In this document: in pieces, positions 7,639 through 16,005 of the stretch
Layout: the number at the start of each line of letters is the position of its first letter
Position numbering within the stretch: position 1 is the stretch's first letter
Assembly (NCBI RefSeq): GCF_003014485.1
Contig: NZ_PYGA01000003.1
Location: 186,001 to 250,000 of the forward strand
Source: Murinocardiopsis flavida
GTDB lineage: Bacteria > Actinomycetota > Actinomycetes > Streptosporangiales > Streptosporangiaceae
Direction: 5' to 3'
Length of the DNA stretch: 64,000 nt
The notes under the pieces: model-generated
The model's database searches: none
Seen by the model: the letters and a program-made list of their open reading frames with translations, nothing else
Told to the model about the DNA's origin: nothing
Translations under genes and position numbers: made by a program

Positions 7639-8406
7639 ATGACCGTCGTTCCCCTTCAGTACCGGTTCGACGGCCCTCGGCACGCGCCGGTGGCGGTGCT
7701 GCTGCCGACCATCGGCACCCGGTGGTCGGTGTGGGAGCCGCAGATGCCGGAGCTCACCCGCGGCGCCCGTGTCCTCCGCGTCGATCTGCGCGGTCACGGC
7801 AAGAGCCCCGCCCCGGCCGGGCGCTACGCGGCCGACGACCTCGCCGCCGACCTGTTCGCCCTCTTCGACCGCGCCGGTGTCGACCGGTATTCGCTGGTCG
7901 GGCTCGGGTTCGGCGCGATGCTCGCGTCGCGTGTCGCCGCGATGGAACCACGCAGGGTGCGCCGTGTGGCGCTGCTCGCCGGAACGGCGCGGGTGTCGCA
8001 AGTGCGGCGGGTGCGCCGGATCGCGGCCGCGGCGCGGGCCGAGGGTACGGCCGCGGTGGCACCGGAGGCCACCCTCCCGTGGTTCACACCGGACTTCCGG
8101 GACCGCCGCCCTGACGTGGTCGCGCGGTTCGTGCGGGAGTTCGGCGAGACCGACCCGGGCGGGTTCGCCGCGCTGTGCGAGACCGCCGCGGGGCTCGACC
8201 AGCGCCGGCTGCTGGCCCGCGTGCCGGGCCCGGTCCTGGTCGTCTCGGCGGCCCACGATCCGTTCCTGCCGCCCGGCCACGGCAGGCGGCTCGCTGCGGC
8301 CCTGCCGCGCGCGCGGTTCGAGGTGGTCGCGGGGGCCGCGCACCTGCTCACCGTCGAGCGCGCTGCGCGCGTGAACGACCTGCTGGTCCGGTACCTGCCG
8401 GTGTGA
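7639..8406 (+). CDS. Alpha/beta hydrolase fold protein, nucleophile replaced
   Basis: A 255-aa alpha/beta hydrolase similar in layout to 3-oxoadipate enol-lactonases and related esterases. The start ATG 7639 has AGGAGG seven nt upstream. Visible elements are VLLPTIGTRW (oxyanion region), VDLRGHGKSPAP (50s), the elbow LVGLGFGAML, the acid AAHDPFLPP and the histidine AGAAHLLTVE. In active members the elbow is G-x-S-x-G; here the serine position (residue 90) is glycine, codon GGG at 7906-7908. The protein may therefore be a non-catalytic or altered member. It stands alone, convergent with the VOC gene. A 42-bp tandem repeat spans its stop codon. Confidence 0.8.
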   Translation: MTVVPLQYRFDGPRHAPVAVLLPTIGTRWSVWEPQMPELTRGARVLRVDLRGHGKSPAPAGRYAADDLAADLFALFDRAGVDRYSLVGLGFGAMLASRVAAMEPRRVRRVALLAGTARVSQVRRVRRIAAAARAEGTAAVAPEATLPWFTPDFRDRRPDVVARFVREFGETDPGGFAALCETAAGLDQRRLLARVPGPVLVVSAAHDPFLPPGHGRRLAAALPRARFEVVAGAAHLLTVERAARVNDLLVRYLPV

Positions 8407-8512
8407 CGGACGCCGGTCCGCCCGGTGTCCCGGTACCTGCCGGTGTGACGGGCGCCCATCCTCCCGGTGCCCCGGTGCCTGCCGGTGGGCGGGATGTCGG
8501 TCCGCCCGGCCG
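8389..8512. repeat. 42-bp tandem repeat across the hydrolase stop codon
   Basis: Three consecutive units begin CGGTACCTGCCGGTG (8389-8430, 8431-8472) or the diverged CGGTGCCTGCCGGTG (8473 to about 8512). The first unit contains the last codons and TGA stop of the hydrolase gene, so the downstream copies are duplications of the gene 3' end. The unit is a multiple of three. It fills the space up to the convergent VOC stop at 8516. Confidence 0.75.
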
Positions 8513-8515
8513 CTG

Positions 8516-8950
8516 CTACGTGCGCTGGGACCGGTCGGCCGCGTGGTCTTCGGGGATGATCGGGCGGTTGATCTCGATGAGGTAGCCGTCGGGGTCGCGG
8601 AAGTGCGCCGCGCGGATGCCCCACGCGGTCCAGTCCTTGGGCGCGGAGACCTGGCGGGCGCCCGACGCCACGAGGCCGGCCGCCGCGGCGTCGACGTCCT
8701 CGACCTCGAAGATCACCGAGAACCGGTCCTGCTCCGGCAGTGTGGTGTCGGCCTCGACGATGTCGGTCCCGAGGGCCTCGGCGATGACCTCGCGCTGGTT
8801 CAGCGCCAGCCGGGTCGCCGTGCCGACGTCGAACTCGGCGTAGCGGGTGTCCTCTCCGCCCCACAGCACCGGGAGCTTGAGTACGTCGCGGTAGAAGCGG
8901 AAGCAGGCTTCGTAGTCGTCGACCAGGAGCCGGATGTAACTGCAACGCAT
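8516..8950 (-). CDS. VOC family (glyoxalase/bleomycin-resistance fold) protein
   Basis: A 144-aa single vicinal-oxygen-chelate protein with two beta-alpha-beta-beta-beta modules: IRLLVDDYEACFRFYRDVL in the first and a second beginning near FSVIFEVEDVDAAAAGLV, ending HFRDPDGYLIEINRP with the conserved glutamate. Members are glyoxalases, dioxygenases or drug-binding proteins, and the substrate is not evident. I take ATG 8950, preceded by AAGGGGG, rather than the upstream in-frame codons. Nothing nearby suggests a pathway. Confidence 0.83.
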   Translation of the reverse strand: MRCSYIRLLVDDYEACFRFYRDVLKLPVLWGGEDTRYAEFDVGTATRLALNQREVIAEALGTDIVEADTTLPEQDRFSVIFEVEDVDAAAAGLVASGARQVSAPKDWTAWGIRAAHFRDPDGYLIEINRPIIPEDHAADRSQRT

Positions 8951-9120
8951 CGATCCCCCTTGAGAGCGCGGACGGTCCTCGTACGTCCATAGTGCCGGTG
9001 CCGCCGGGGGATCCCCAGCCGCCACCGGGATTCTGGCCGGTCTGCGCCGCCGACCGATGAACAGGATGTAGTACATGTGCTATCTTCTACCGCAATAGGA
9101 TTATCAACGGTTGGAGAGGT

Positions 9121-10092
9121 ATGACGGTGCTGGGTGAGGTGGAAGGGAAGCCGGGGGCCGACCCCGGCGCCGGTGGTGACGCCGTCATCAGCGTCAGCGG
9201 CCTGCGCATGCGCTACGGCAGTGTCGACGTCCTCAACGGAGTCGACTTCACGGTGCGGCGCGGCGAGGTGCTGGGCCTGCTCGGCCCCAACGGTGCGGGG
9301 AAGACCACGACGATCGAGATCCTCGAAGGCTTCCGCATGCGCTCGGCCGGCGAGGTGGCGGTGCTGGGCACCGATCCCGCGCACGGCGACGAACGCTGGC
9401 GCGCGGGCCTCGGGGTGGTGCTCCAGTCATGGCGCGACCACGCCAAGTGGCGGGTCAGCGAACTCCTGTCCCACCTGGCGGTCTACTACAAGGGGTACTC
9501 CACTCGGAGCATCGCCCGGCCGCGCGATGTCGGCGAGCTCATGGAGACCGTCGGCCTCACCGCGCACGCCGGGAAGAAGATCGGCCAACTCTCCGGCGGC
9601 CAGCGGCGGCGGTTGGACGTCGCCATCGGCATCGTCGGCCGCCCCGAGGTGCTGTTCCTCGACGAGCCGACGGTCGGGTTCGACCCCGAGGCGCGGCGCG
9701 ACTTCCACGACCTGGTGCACCGGCTCGCCGACGACGAGGACACCACCATCCTGCTGACCACCCACGACCTCGCCGAGGCCGAGAAGCTGGCCGACCGGAT
9801 CCTGATCCTCGCGGGCGGCCGCATCGTCGCCGACGGTTCGGCCGACGAGCTGTCGCGCCAGGTGTCGACCGAGTCGGAGGTCAAGTGGACCCTCGGCAGC
9901 GAGCGCCACGTCCACGCCACCCTCGACGCGACCGCATTCGTCCGCAGGCTGTTCGAGGAGCACGGCGAGGCGGTCGGCGACCTGGAGGTCCGCCGGGCCA
10001 CCCTGGAGGAGACCTATATGACCATGGTGCAGCAGTTCGAGACCGGGCAGCGCGAGGCCGCCGTGCGCGAGTTCGAGGAGGCGGCGCAGTGA
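9121..10092 (+). CDS. ABC-2 type exporter ATP-binding subunit
   Basis: A 323-aa ATPase of the drug or polyketide exporter type (DrrA/CcmA-like). Walker A is GPNGAGKTT (55-63), the signature is LSGGQRRRLD, Walker B is VLFLDEPTVGFD and the switch histidine is in LLTTHDLAEAE. The C-terminal domain of about 80 residues is typical of this family. The start ATG has GGAGAGG just upstream and a possible -10 TAGGAT at 9096-9101. It overlaps the permease by 4 bp (GTGA), so the two are translationally coupled. The exported compound is unknown. Confidence 0.9.
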   Translation: MTVLGEVEGKPGADPGAGGDAVISVSGLRMRYGSVDVLNGVDFTVRRGEVLGLLGPNGAGKTTTIEILEGFRMRSAGEVAVLGTDPAHGDERWRAGLGVVLQSWRDHAKWRVSELLSHLAVYYKGYSTRSIARPRDVGELMETVGLTAHAGKKIGQLSGGQRRRLDVAIGIVGRPEVLFLDEPTVGFDPEARRDFHDLVHRLADDEDTTILLTTHDLAEAEKLADRILILAGGRIVADGSADELSRQVSTESEVKWTLGSERHVHATLDATAFVRRLFEEHGEAVGDLEVRRATLEETYMTMVQQFETGQREAAVREFEEAAQ

Positions 10093-10940
10093 CCCCCCTT
10101 TCCGCCGGGCTGCGCGCGGGCCTCGCGCGCGGCGCCATCGAGTGCCGCCAGACCCTCACCAACTCCCAGGACCTGATGGGCTACGTCTTCCCGTCGCTGG
10201 TGTTCCTCGTCGTCATGTACCTCATGCGCGACCGGACCGTCGAGGGCACCGATTTCTCGATGGGCGCCATGGTGCTGCCCAGCGTCCTCGGCATGACCGT
10301 GATGTTCGCCGGGCTGATGACGGTGGCCCAGCTCCTCATCGTGGAGCGCGAGGACGGCACGCTGCTGCGCGCCAAGGCCGTCCCCAACGGGATGCAGGGC
10401 TATTTGGTGGGCAAGATCGTCACCGTGTCGGGCATGACGGTCGTCAGCATGCTGATCATCCTGGTCCCCGGCCTGTTCATGTTCGACGGGTTGGCGCTCG
10501 GCTCGGTGGGCGCGTGGGCCACCCTGGCGTGGGTCATGGTCGTCGGCCTCGCCGCGACCATGCCGCTCGGCGCGATCATCGGTTCGCTGTTCTCCAGCCC
10601 GCGCCAGATCGGGCTGGTCATGTTCCCGATGATGGGGCTCATCGGCATCTCCGGCATCTTCTACCCGATCGGCGATATGCCCGACTGGTTGCAGTGGATC
10701 GCCCAGGTGTTCCCCATGTACTGGCTCGGGCTCGGCATGCGCTCGGCGATGCTGCCCGAGGCCCTGGCCGCGGTCGAGATCGGCGCGTCGTGGCGGCACC
10801 TGGAGACCCTCGGCGTCCTCGGCGTCTGGGCCGTCGTCGGGGTGATCGTCGCGCCGATGGTGCTGCGCCGCATGGCGCGCCGCGAGTCGGGGTCGTCGGT
10901 GCAGGCCCGCAAGCTGAAGGCGATGCAGCGGGTGAACTGA
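10089..10940 (+). CDS. ABC-2 type exporter permease
   Basis: A 283-aa membrane protein with about six helices, including YVFPSLVFLVVMYLM and the conserved late segment GIFYPIGDMPDWLQWIAQ followed by PMYWLGLGMRS, which is characteristic of ABC2_membrane permeases. The GTG start at 10089 overlaps the ATPase stop by 4 bp. It forms the membrane half of a homodimeric exporter with the preceding ATPase. Downstream, after 37 bp, is an XRE-family gene on the same strand that may belong to the same transcript. Confidence 0.88.
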   Translation: MTPLSAGLRAGLARGAIECRQTLTNSQDLMGYVFPSLVFLVVMYLMRDRTVEGTDFSMGAMVLPSVLGMTVMFAGLMTVAQLLIVEREDGTLLRAKAVPNGMQGYLVGKIVTVSGMTVVSMLIILVPGLFMFDGLALGSVGAWATLAWVMVVGLAATMPLGAIIGSLFSSPRQIGLVMFPMMGLIGISGIFYPIGDMPDWLQWIAQVFPMYWLGLGMRSAMLPEALAAVEIGASWRHLETLGVLGVWAVVGVIVAPMVLRRMARRESGSSVQARKLKAMQRVN

Positions 10941-10977
10941 CACCCGGCCGCATCGCAGGATCGAGGACGGAGCACCG

Positions 10978-11256
10978 TTGGCAGGATCGCAGCGCGCCAA
11001 TGACGCGGCGCGGACGGGGAGCCCGGCGTGCGAGAGCATCTACAACCGGATCGCGATGCTGCGCGCCGAGCGGGGCATCTCCCGCCGCCAGCTCGCCGAG
11101 GCCCTCGGAGTCCATTATCAGACGGTCGGTTATCTGGAGCGGGGCGAGTACAGCCCCAGCCTGTATCTCGCGCTGCGGATCGCGCAGTACTTCGAGGTGC
11201 CGGTGGAGGTCGTGTTCGCGACCGCCCCGTTCCCCCGGATCGGGAGCGGGGAGTGA
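10978..11256 (+). CDS. Small XRE-family HTH regulator
   Basis: A 92-aa single helix-turn-helix protein. The HTH_3 domain runs from about residue 20 to 80: IAMLRAERGISRRQLAEAL, VHYQTVGYLERGEYSPS, LALRIAQYFEVPVEVVF. This short YozG-like class often precedes a small membrane protein gene, as here (4-bp overlap with the next gene). The start is TTG 10978, preceded by the purine-rich GAGGACGGAG. It may regulate the ABC exporter upstream, but no operator was found. Confidence 0.85.
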   Translation: MAGSQRANDAARTGSPACESIYNRIAMLRAERGISRRQLAEALGVHYQTVGYLERGEYSPSLYLALRIAQYFEVPVEVVFATAPFPRIGSGE

Positions 11257-11879
11257 GCATGGTGACGGACGGGAAGGACGGCGCTCGAGAGCGGCGGGCC
11301 GGAGAGCGGGTCGACCGGCGGGCCGCCAAAGCGGCGGCGCACGCCGAGCGCCGGGCGCGCTCGCAGGAGCAGCTGCGCGCCTACGTGGAGGGGCGGCGGA
11401 TCCGGCGGCGCTGGGCGTCGCGGGCGCGGCGCAGGGGGCTGGCCGTGGCGTTCCTGGCGACCGTGCCGGCCGGTTCGGCCGGGCTCGTGCTGCTCGGCGC
11501 CGGGCGCGGCGCCGGCCTGGTGGGGCTGATCCTGTTCCTGGCGCTCATGGCGCTGGGCCTGGTGCTCTCGACCCAGCTCAACGCCGCGACGCGCAGTGTG
11601 CCGGCGATCAGCGGCTCCCTGGACGAGCGGCAGCGCGCCGAGCAGGAGGCGGCCGCCCGCACCGGGCACCAGGCGACCACCTGGCTGCTCGCCGCCGTGC
11701 TCCTCGCCGCGCTGGTGCTCTACGGCAGCGGCACCCCGGTGCCGTCGACGGTGGCCGCGGCCTGCGCGTGGGCGCTGCTGATGCTGCATGTGTCGCTGCC
11801 AGGGGTGGTCCTCGCCTGGACCCAGCCCGATGAGGTCACCGAGGACGACGAGGACGACGGGGCAGCGGCCGACCGGTAG
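11253..11879 (+). CDS. Four-helix membrane protein, partner of the XRE regulator
   Basis: The protein is about 208 aa. It has a long basic, charged N-terminus (about 1-55, rich in R, A and E) and four predicted helices near LAVAFLATVPAGSAGLVLLG, GLVGLILFLALMALGLVL, TTWLLAAVLLAALVLYG and ACAWALLMLHVSLPGVVLAW, with an acidic tail. GTG 11253 overlaps the XRE stop by 4 bp; ATG 11259 is an alternative. I do not recognise a named family. The XRE plus small membrane protein arrangement suggests a sensor or regulator pair, which is inference. Confidence 0.65.
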   Translation: MSMVTDGKDGARERRAGERVDRRAAKAAAHAERRARSQEQLRAYVEGRRIRRRWASRARRRGLAVAFLATVPAGSAGLVLLGAGRGAGLVGLILFLALMALGLVLSTQLNAATRSVPAISGSLDERQRAEQEAAARTGHQATTWLLAAVLLAALVLYGSGTPVPSTVAAACAWALLMLHVSLPGVVLAWTQPDEVTEDDEDDGAAADR

Positions 11880-11882
11880 CGG

Positions 11883-12527
11883 TCACAGCGGGTCGGGGCC
11901 GGCCCAGCCGTAGGTGTCGCGGTGGCGGACCTCGGCGAGCTCGTCCTCCGACAGCACGCGCGGGCCGCCGATGGTGGCGCTGCGGAGGTAGATGCCGCTC
12001 AGCCACTCCAGCAGCCGGACGCGCTCGAACGCCTGGGCGAGGTCGTCGCCGTAGGCGACCGCGCCGTGGTTGGCGAGCAGGGCCGCGCGCTTGCCCTTGA
12101 GGGCCTTCGCCGCGTGGTCGGACAGCTCGCCGGTGCCGTAGGTGGCGTAGTCGGCGACCGGCACGGCGCCGCCCAGGCGCGCCGCGGCGTGGTGGATGGG
12201 CGGCAGCTCGGCGAGGACGGCCGACACCGCGGCGGCGTTCTCGGACTGGGTGTGCACCACGGCGGCGGCGCCCGTGGTGCGGTACACCCCGATGTGCAGG
12301 GTGGTCTCGGCGGCCGGCGGGCGGCGGCCCTCCAGCGCGCCGCCGTCGACCGAGAGGACGGGGCAGTCGGCCGGCTCGATGCGGTCGAGCGCGACACCGG
12401 CGGGGGTGACGGCGACGAGGTCGCCCGAGCGTGCGCTGACCGTGCCGGCCTCGCCGACGGCGAGGCCCCGCTCGACGAGTCGCCGCGCGGTCAGGCAGAT
12501 GTCCCTGCGTTCCTGCTCCAGCAGCAT
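11883..12527 (-). CDS. Class II aldolase/adducin family protein
   Basis: A 214-aa protein with the FucA/AraD fold. Such enzymes are zinc aldolases or epimerases acting on fuculose-, rhamnulose- or ribulose-phosphate. Visible residues are Glu74 (AAETTLH), His92 in VVHTQS and His154 in LLANHGAV. Active members carry H-T-H-S; here the middle ligand is Gln94 (codon CAG), so one zinc ligand is changed. Length is normal. It is divergent from the betaine genes and shares no clear function with them. A possible iron-box-like site lies 87-105 bp upstream of the start. Confidence 0.82.
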   Translation of the reverse strand: MLLEQERRDICLTARRLVERGLAVGEAGTVSARSGDLVAVTPAGVALDRIEPADCPVLSVDGGALEGRRPPAAETTLHIGVYRTTGAAAVVHTQSENAAAVSAVLAELPPIHHAAARLGGAVPVADYATYGTGELSDHAAKALKGKRAALLANHGAVAYGDDLAQAFERVRLLEWLSGIYLRSATIGGPRVLSEDELAEVRHRDTYGWAGPDPL

Positions 12528-12857
12528 GGTTCCTCAACGTGGGTGTTCGCGGGCGGCCGGGGGGAGGCCGCTGTGGTCCGGTGGCGCCTGCCGGCGGCGC
12601 TTTCGCGCGCGGATTCGGTAAGGCACACCTAAGCCACGATAACCGCACGGTAAAGGGATACGTCCACCCATGTGCGACAAGTCACAGTGTGTAATCACAC
12701 TCCGTTGCCGGTCGCGGCCGCAAGATGCGGGGTCGCACGGCCCGATCGTGCGAGTATCGGCCCAGGTGGGGAGGGTTCACGTCGGGCGGTATCAGTAGGG
12801 TAAAGAACGTTGATTGTCCGTTTGTGCACGAATCTTCGCGGGAACAGAGGTGCAGTG
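12528..12857. promoter_or_regulatory. Divergent regulatory region with two operator-like sites
   Basis: This 330-bp region lies between the class II aldolase and the betaine genes and has no gene. At 12614-12632 the minus strand reads TTAGGTGTGCCTTACCGAA, matching 14 of 19 positions of the DtxR/IdeR iron-box consensus as I recall it. At 12686-12701 there is a perfect inverted repeat AGTGTG-TAAT-CACACT. The second lies 157-172 bp before the aldehyde dehydrogenase start and could control the osmoprotection operon. Neither regulator is encoded nearby. Confidence 0.45.
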
Positions 12858-14381
12858 ATGCGACCCTACGTGACACTCCCCGAGAAGTCCTATCTGTCCC
12901 GGCCGGGTTCGGCCGAAGCCGCCAGCCACTTCGTCGCGGGCGAATGGCGTCCCTCCGCCGACCGCGCCGTCCGGGAGGTCATCGACCCCGCCGACGCCTC
13001 CGTGCTGACCGTCGTCAGCGAGGGCGGCGCGGCCGACGCCGCGGCGGCCGTCGCGGCGGCCCGCGCGGCGTTCGACGCCGGCGCGTGGAGCCGCGGCCCC
13101 GCCGCCGACCGCGGGGCCGTGCTGTACCGCATCGCCGAACTGCTGCGCCGCGACCGCGAGGAGATCGCGGTCATGGAGTCGCTCGACACCGGCAAGACCC
13201 TCGAAGAGGGCCGCATCGACGTCGACGACGTCACCGCCGTCTTCCTGCACTACGCCGGCGCGGCCGACAAGGACGCCGGGCGCGTCGTCGCCGCGCCCGA
13301 GGGGGTCTCCAGCAAGGTCGTCTACGAGCCAGTCGGCGTCTGCGCGATGATCACCCCCTGGAACTACCCGCTGTTGCAGCTGTCCTGGAAGATGGCCCCC
13401 GCCATCGCGGCCGGCGCCACCATGGTCATCAAGCCCAGCGAGATCACCCCCGTCACGACCTGCAAACTGGTGGAACTCGCCGTCGAGGCCGGGGTCCCCG
13501 GCGGCGTGGTGAACCTGGTCCTCGGCACCGGCGGCGAGGTCGGCGCGGCCCTGGTCGAGAGCCCCGATGTCGACCTGGTGTCCTTCACCGGCGGGCTCGC
13601 CACGGGCCGGCGCATCATGGCGAGCGCCGCGGCGACCGTGAAGAAGGTCGCGCTGGAACTCGGCGGGAAGAACCCCAACATCATCTTCCCCGACGTCGAC
13701 CTCGACACCGCCGTCGACTACGCGCTGAGCGCCGCGTTCTTCCACTCCGGCCAGGTGTGCTCCGCCGGCGCGCGGCTCATCGTGCACGAGGACGTCCACG
13801 ACGCCTTCACCGCCGAACTCGCCCGCCGCGCCGACGCGATCGCCATCGGCCGCGGCCAGGCCGACGGTGTCCGCTGCGGGCCGCTGGTGTCCGCCGAGCA
13901 CCGCGCCAAGGTCGAGGCCGCCGTGGCGCGCGGCGTCGAGGAGGGCGCCCGCATCATCGCGGGCGGCGCCCGCCCCGCCGACCCCGAACTCGCCGACGGC
14001 TTCTTCTACCGGCCGACCGTGTTCGTCGGCTGCGAGCGGGGCATGGACATCGTGCAGACCGAGGTGTTCGGCCCCGTCGTCACCGTGGAGACCTTCCGCA
14101 CCGAGGCCGAGGCCGTCGAACTCGGCAACGACACCGACTACGGCCTGTCGGGCGGCGTGTGGACCGGCGACACCGGGCGCGGTGAGCGGGTCGCCGCGGC
14201 GCTGCGGCACGGCACCGTGTGGATCAACGACTATGGGCCCTACATCCCCGCGGCCGAGTGGGGCGGTTTCAAGCGGTCCGGGGTCGGGCGCGAACTCGGC
14301 CAGGACGGCCTCGCGGAGTACCGCGAGGCGAAGCACGTCTACCGCAACCTCGCCCCCGAGCCGCAGCGCTGGTTCGGCTGA
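12858..14381 (+). CDS. betB: Betaine-aldehyde dehydrogenase-like ALDH
   Basis: NAD(P)-dependent aldehyde dehydrogenase of 507 aa, most likely converting betaine aldehyde to glycine betaine. Motifs are PWNY (Asn169), SFTGGLATGR (NAD site), LELGGKNPN with Glu267, and FFHSGQVCSAGARL with catalytic Cys301. The Cys region matches the betaine-aldehyde dehydrogenase subfamily. ATG 12858 is preferred over the upstream ATG 12810 because it follows AGAGG and matches the family N-terminus. It leads a plus-strand series with the GMC oxidoreductase and a betaine ABC importer, which supports the substrate. No BetI repressor gene is adjacent. Confidence 0.85.
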   Translation: MRPYVTLPEKSYLSRPGSAEAASHFVAGEWRPSADRAVREVIDPADASVLTVVSEGGAADAAAAVAAARAAFDAGAWSRGPAADRGAVLYRIAELLRRDREEIAVMESLDTGKTLEEGRIDVDDVTAVFLHYAGAADKDAGRVVAAPEGVSSKVVYEPVGVCAMITPWNYPLLQLSWKMAPAIAAGATMVIKPSEITPVTTCKLVELAVEAGVPGGVVNLVLGTGGEVGAALVESPDVDLVSFTGGLATGRRIMASAAATVKKVALELGGKNPNIIFPDVDLDTAVDYALSAAFFHSGQVCSAGARLIVHEDVHDAFTAELARRADAIAIGRGQADGVRCGPLVSAEHRAKVEAAVARGVEEGARIIAGGARPADPELADGFFYRPTVFVGCERGMDIVQTEVFGPVVTVETFRTEAEAVELGNDTDYGLSGGVWTGDTGRGERVAAALRHGTVWINDYGPYIPAAEWGGFKRSGVGRELGQDGLAEYREAKHVYRNLAPEPQRWFG

Positions 14382-14457
14382 CAGCCGCTCACCCCCCGTT
14401 TCCGTGTCGCGGGCGCGCCCCCGGGGCGCCCCGCCCCGTCCGAGAAGGGAGCGCTCC

Positions 14458-15999
14458 GTGCGTCCAGCGGAGTTCGACTATGTGATCGTCGGCGGCGGCA
14501 CCGCCGGATCGGTCCTCGCCAACCGGCTGTCGGAGGACCCGGCCACCACGGTCTGCGTCATCGAGGGCGGCCCCTCCGACGTCGGGCTCGACCGGGTGCT
14601 GAACCTCCGCGAATGGCTCGGGCTGCTCGGCGGCGACCTCGACTACGACTACCCCACCGTCGAGCAGCCGCGCGGCAACTCCCACATCCGCCACTCGCGC
14701 GCCCGGGTCCTCGGCGGCTGCTCGTCGCACAACACCCTGATCAGCTTCCGCCCGTTCGCCCGCGACATGGACGACTGGGTGGCGGCGGGCGCGGCCGGCT
14801 GGGACAACGCCACCGTCCAGTCCTACGCCGACCGGATCAAGTGCAACATCGTCCCCGTCGCGGAGAAGGACCGCAACGCCCTGGTCAAGGATTGGGTGAC
14901 CGCTTCGGCGAAGGCGACCGGCGTGCCCGTCGTGTCCGACTTCAACGCGCTCACCTCGCACGGCGGGGGGTTCCACGACGGGGTGGGCTTCCTGTCCATC
15001 GCCTACGACCCCCACACGGGACGCCGTTCCTCGGCGTCGGTCGCCTACCTGCACCCCGTCATGGACGAGCGGACGAACCTCACCCTGATGCTGGAGACCC
15101 GGGCCGACCGGGTGCTCTTCGACGGCGACCGCGCCACCGGCGTCGAGGCGACCCCGGTGTCAGGGGAGCGGCTGACGGTGCGCGCCGCCCGCGAGGTCAT
15201 CCTGTGCGCGGGGGCGATCGACACCCCGCGGCTGCTGCTGCACTCCGGGGTGGGTCCCGCCGCCGACCTGGCGGCGGTGGGGATCGACGTGCGCCACGAC
15301 CTGCCGGGGGTCGGCGAGCACCTGCTCGACCACCCGGAGTCGATCATCATGTGGGAGACCAACGGCCCGGTGCCGGAGAACACCGTGATGGACTCCGACG
15401 GCGGCCTGTTCATCCGGCGCGACACCGGCGACCCGCGCCCCGACCTGATGTTCCACGTGTACCAGATCCCGTTCGCCGACCACACGGCCCGGCTCGGCTA
15501 CGACGTGCCCGAGCACGCGATCTGCATGACGCCGAACATCCCGCGGTCGCGCTCGCGCGGCAAGCTCTGGCTGACCAGTGCCGACCCGTCGGTCAAGCCC
15601 GCGCTGGACTTCCGCTACTTCACCGACCCCGACGACTACGACGCCCGGACGATCGTGGACGGACTGAAGATCGCCCGCCGGATCGCGGCAACTGAGCCGT
15701 TCGCGTCCTGGCTGAAGCGCGAGGTCGCACCGGGCCCCGACATCACCACCGACGAGGCGCTGTCGGAGTACGGCCGCCGCGCCGCCTGCACCGTCTACCA
15801 CCCCGCGGGCACCTGCAAGATGGGTGCCGCCGACGACCCCATGGCCGTCGTCGACCCCCGCCTGCGGGTCCGCGGCCGCACCGGCCTGCGCATCGCCGAC
15901 GCGTCGGTCTTCCCGACCATGCCGTCGCCGAACCCGATGGTCACCGTCTTGGCGGTCGGTGAACGCGCCGCCGACCTCATCCGCGCCGACCAGCGCTGA
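14458..15999 (+). CDS. betA: GMC oxidoreductase, probable choline dehydrogenase/oxidase
   Basis: FAD-dependent enzyme of 513 aa that probably oxidises choline to betaine aldehyde. The N-terminal dinucleotide fold is VIVGGGTAGSVLANRL (G12-x-G14-x2-G17). The GMC signature region RVLGGCSSHN follows, and the C-terminal catalytic pair is His448 (VYHPAGTCKMG) and Asn492 (PSPNPMVT). The start is GTG 14458 with AAGGGAG upstream. It sits 76 bp after the aldehyde dehydrogenase, in the same direction. It is slightly shorter than E. coli BetA (about 550 aa). GMC enzymes vary in substrate, so the choline assignment rests mainly on context. Confidence 0.82.
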   Translation: MRPAEFDYVIVGGGTAGSVLANRLSEDPATTVCVIEGGPSDVGLDRVLNLREWLGLLGGDLDYDYPTVEQPRGNSHIRHSRARVLGGCSSHNTLISFRPFARDMDDWVAAGAAGWDNATVQSYADRIKCNIVPVAEKDRNALVKDWVTASAKATGVPVVSDFNALTSHGGGFHDGVGFLSIAYDPHTGRRSSASVAYLHPVMDERTNLTLMLETRADRVLFDGDRATGVEATPVSGERLTVRAAREVILCAGAIDTPRLLLHSGVGPAADLAAVGIDVRHDLPGVGEHLLDHPESIIMWETNGPVPENTVMDSDGGLFIRRDTGDPRPDLMFHVYQIPFADHTARLGYDVPEHAICMTPNIPRSRSRGKLWLTSADPSVKPALDFRYFTDPDDYDARTIVDGLKIARRIAATEPFASWLKREVAPGPDITTDEALSEYGRRAACTVYHPAGTCKMGAADDPMAVVDPRLRVRGRTGLRIADASVFPTMPSPNPMVTVLAVGERAADLIRADQR

Positions 16000-16005
16000 A
16001 ACCGC

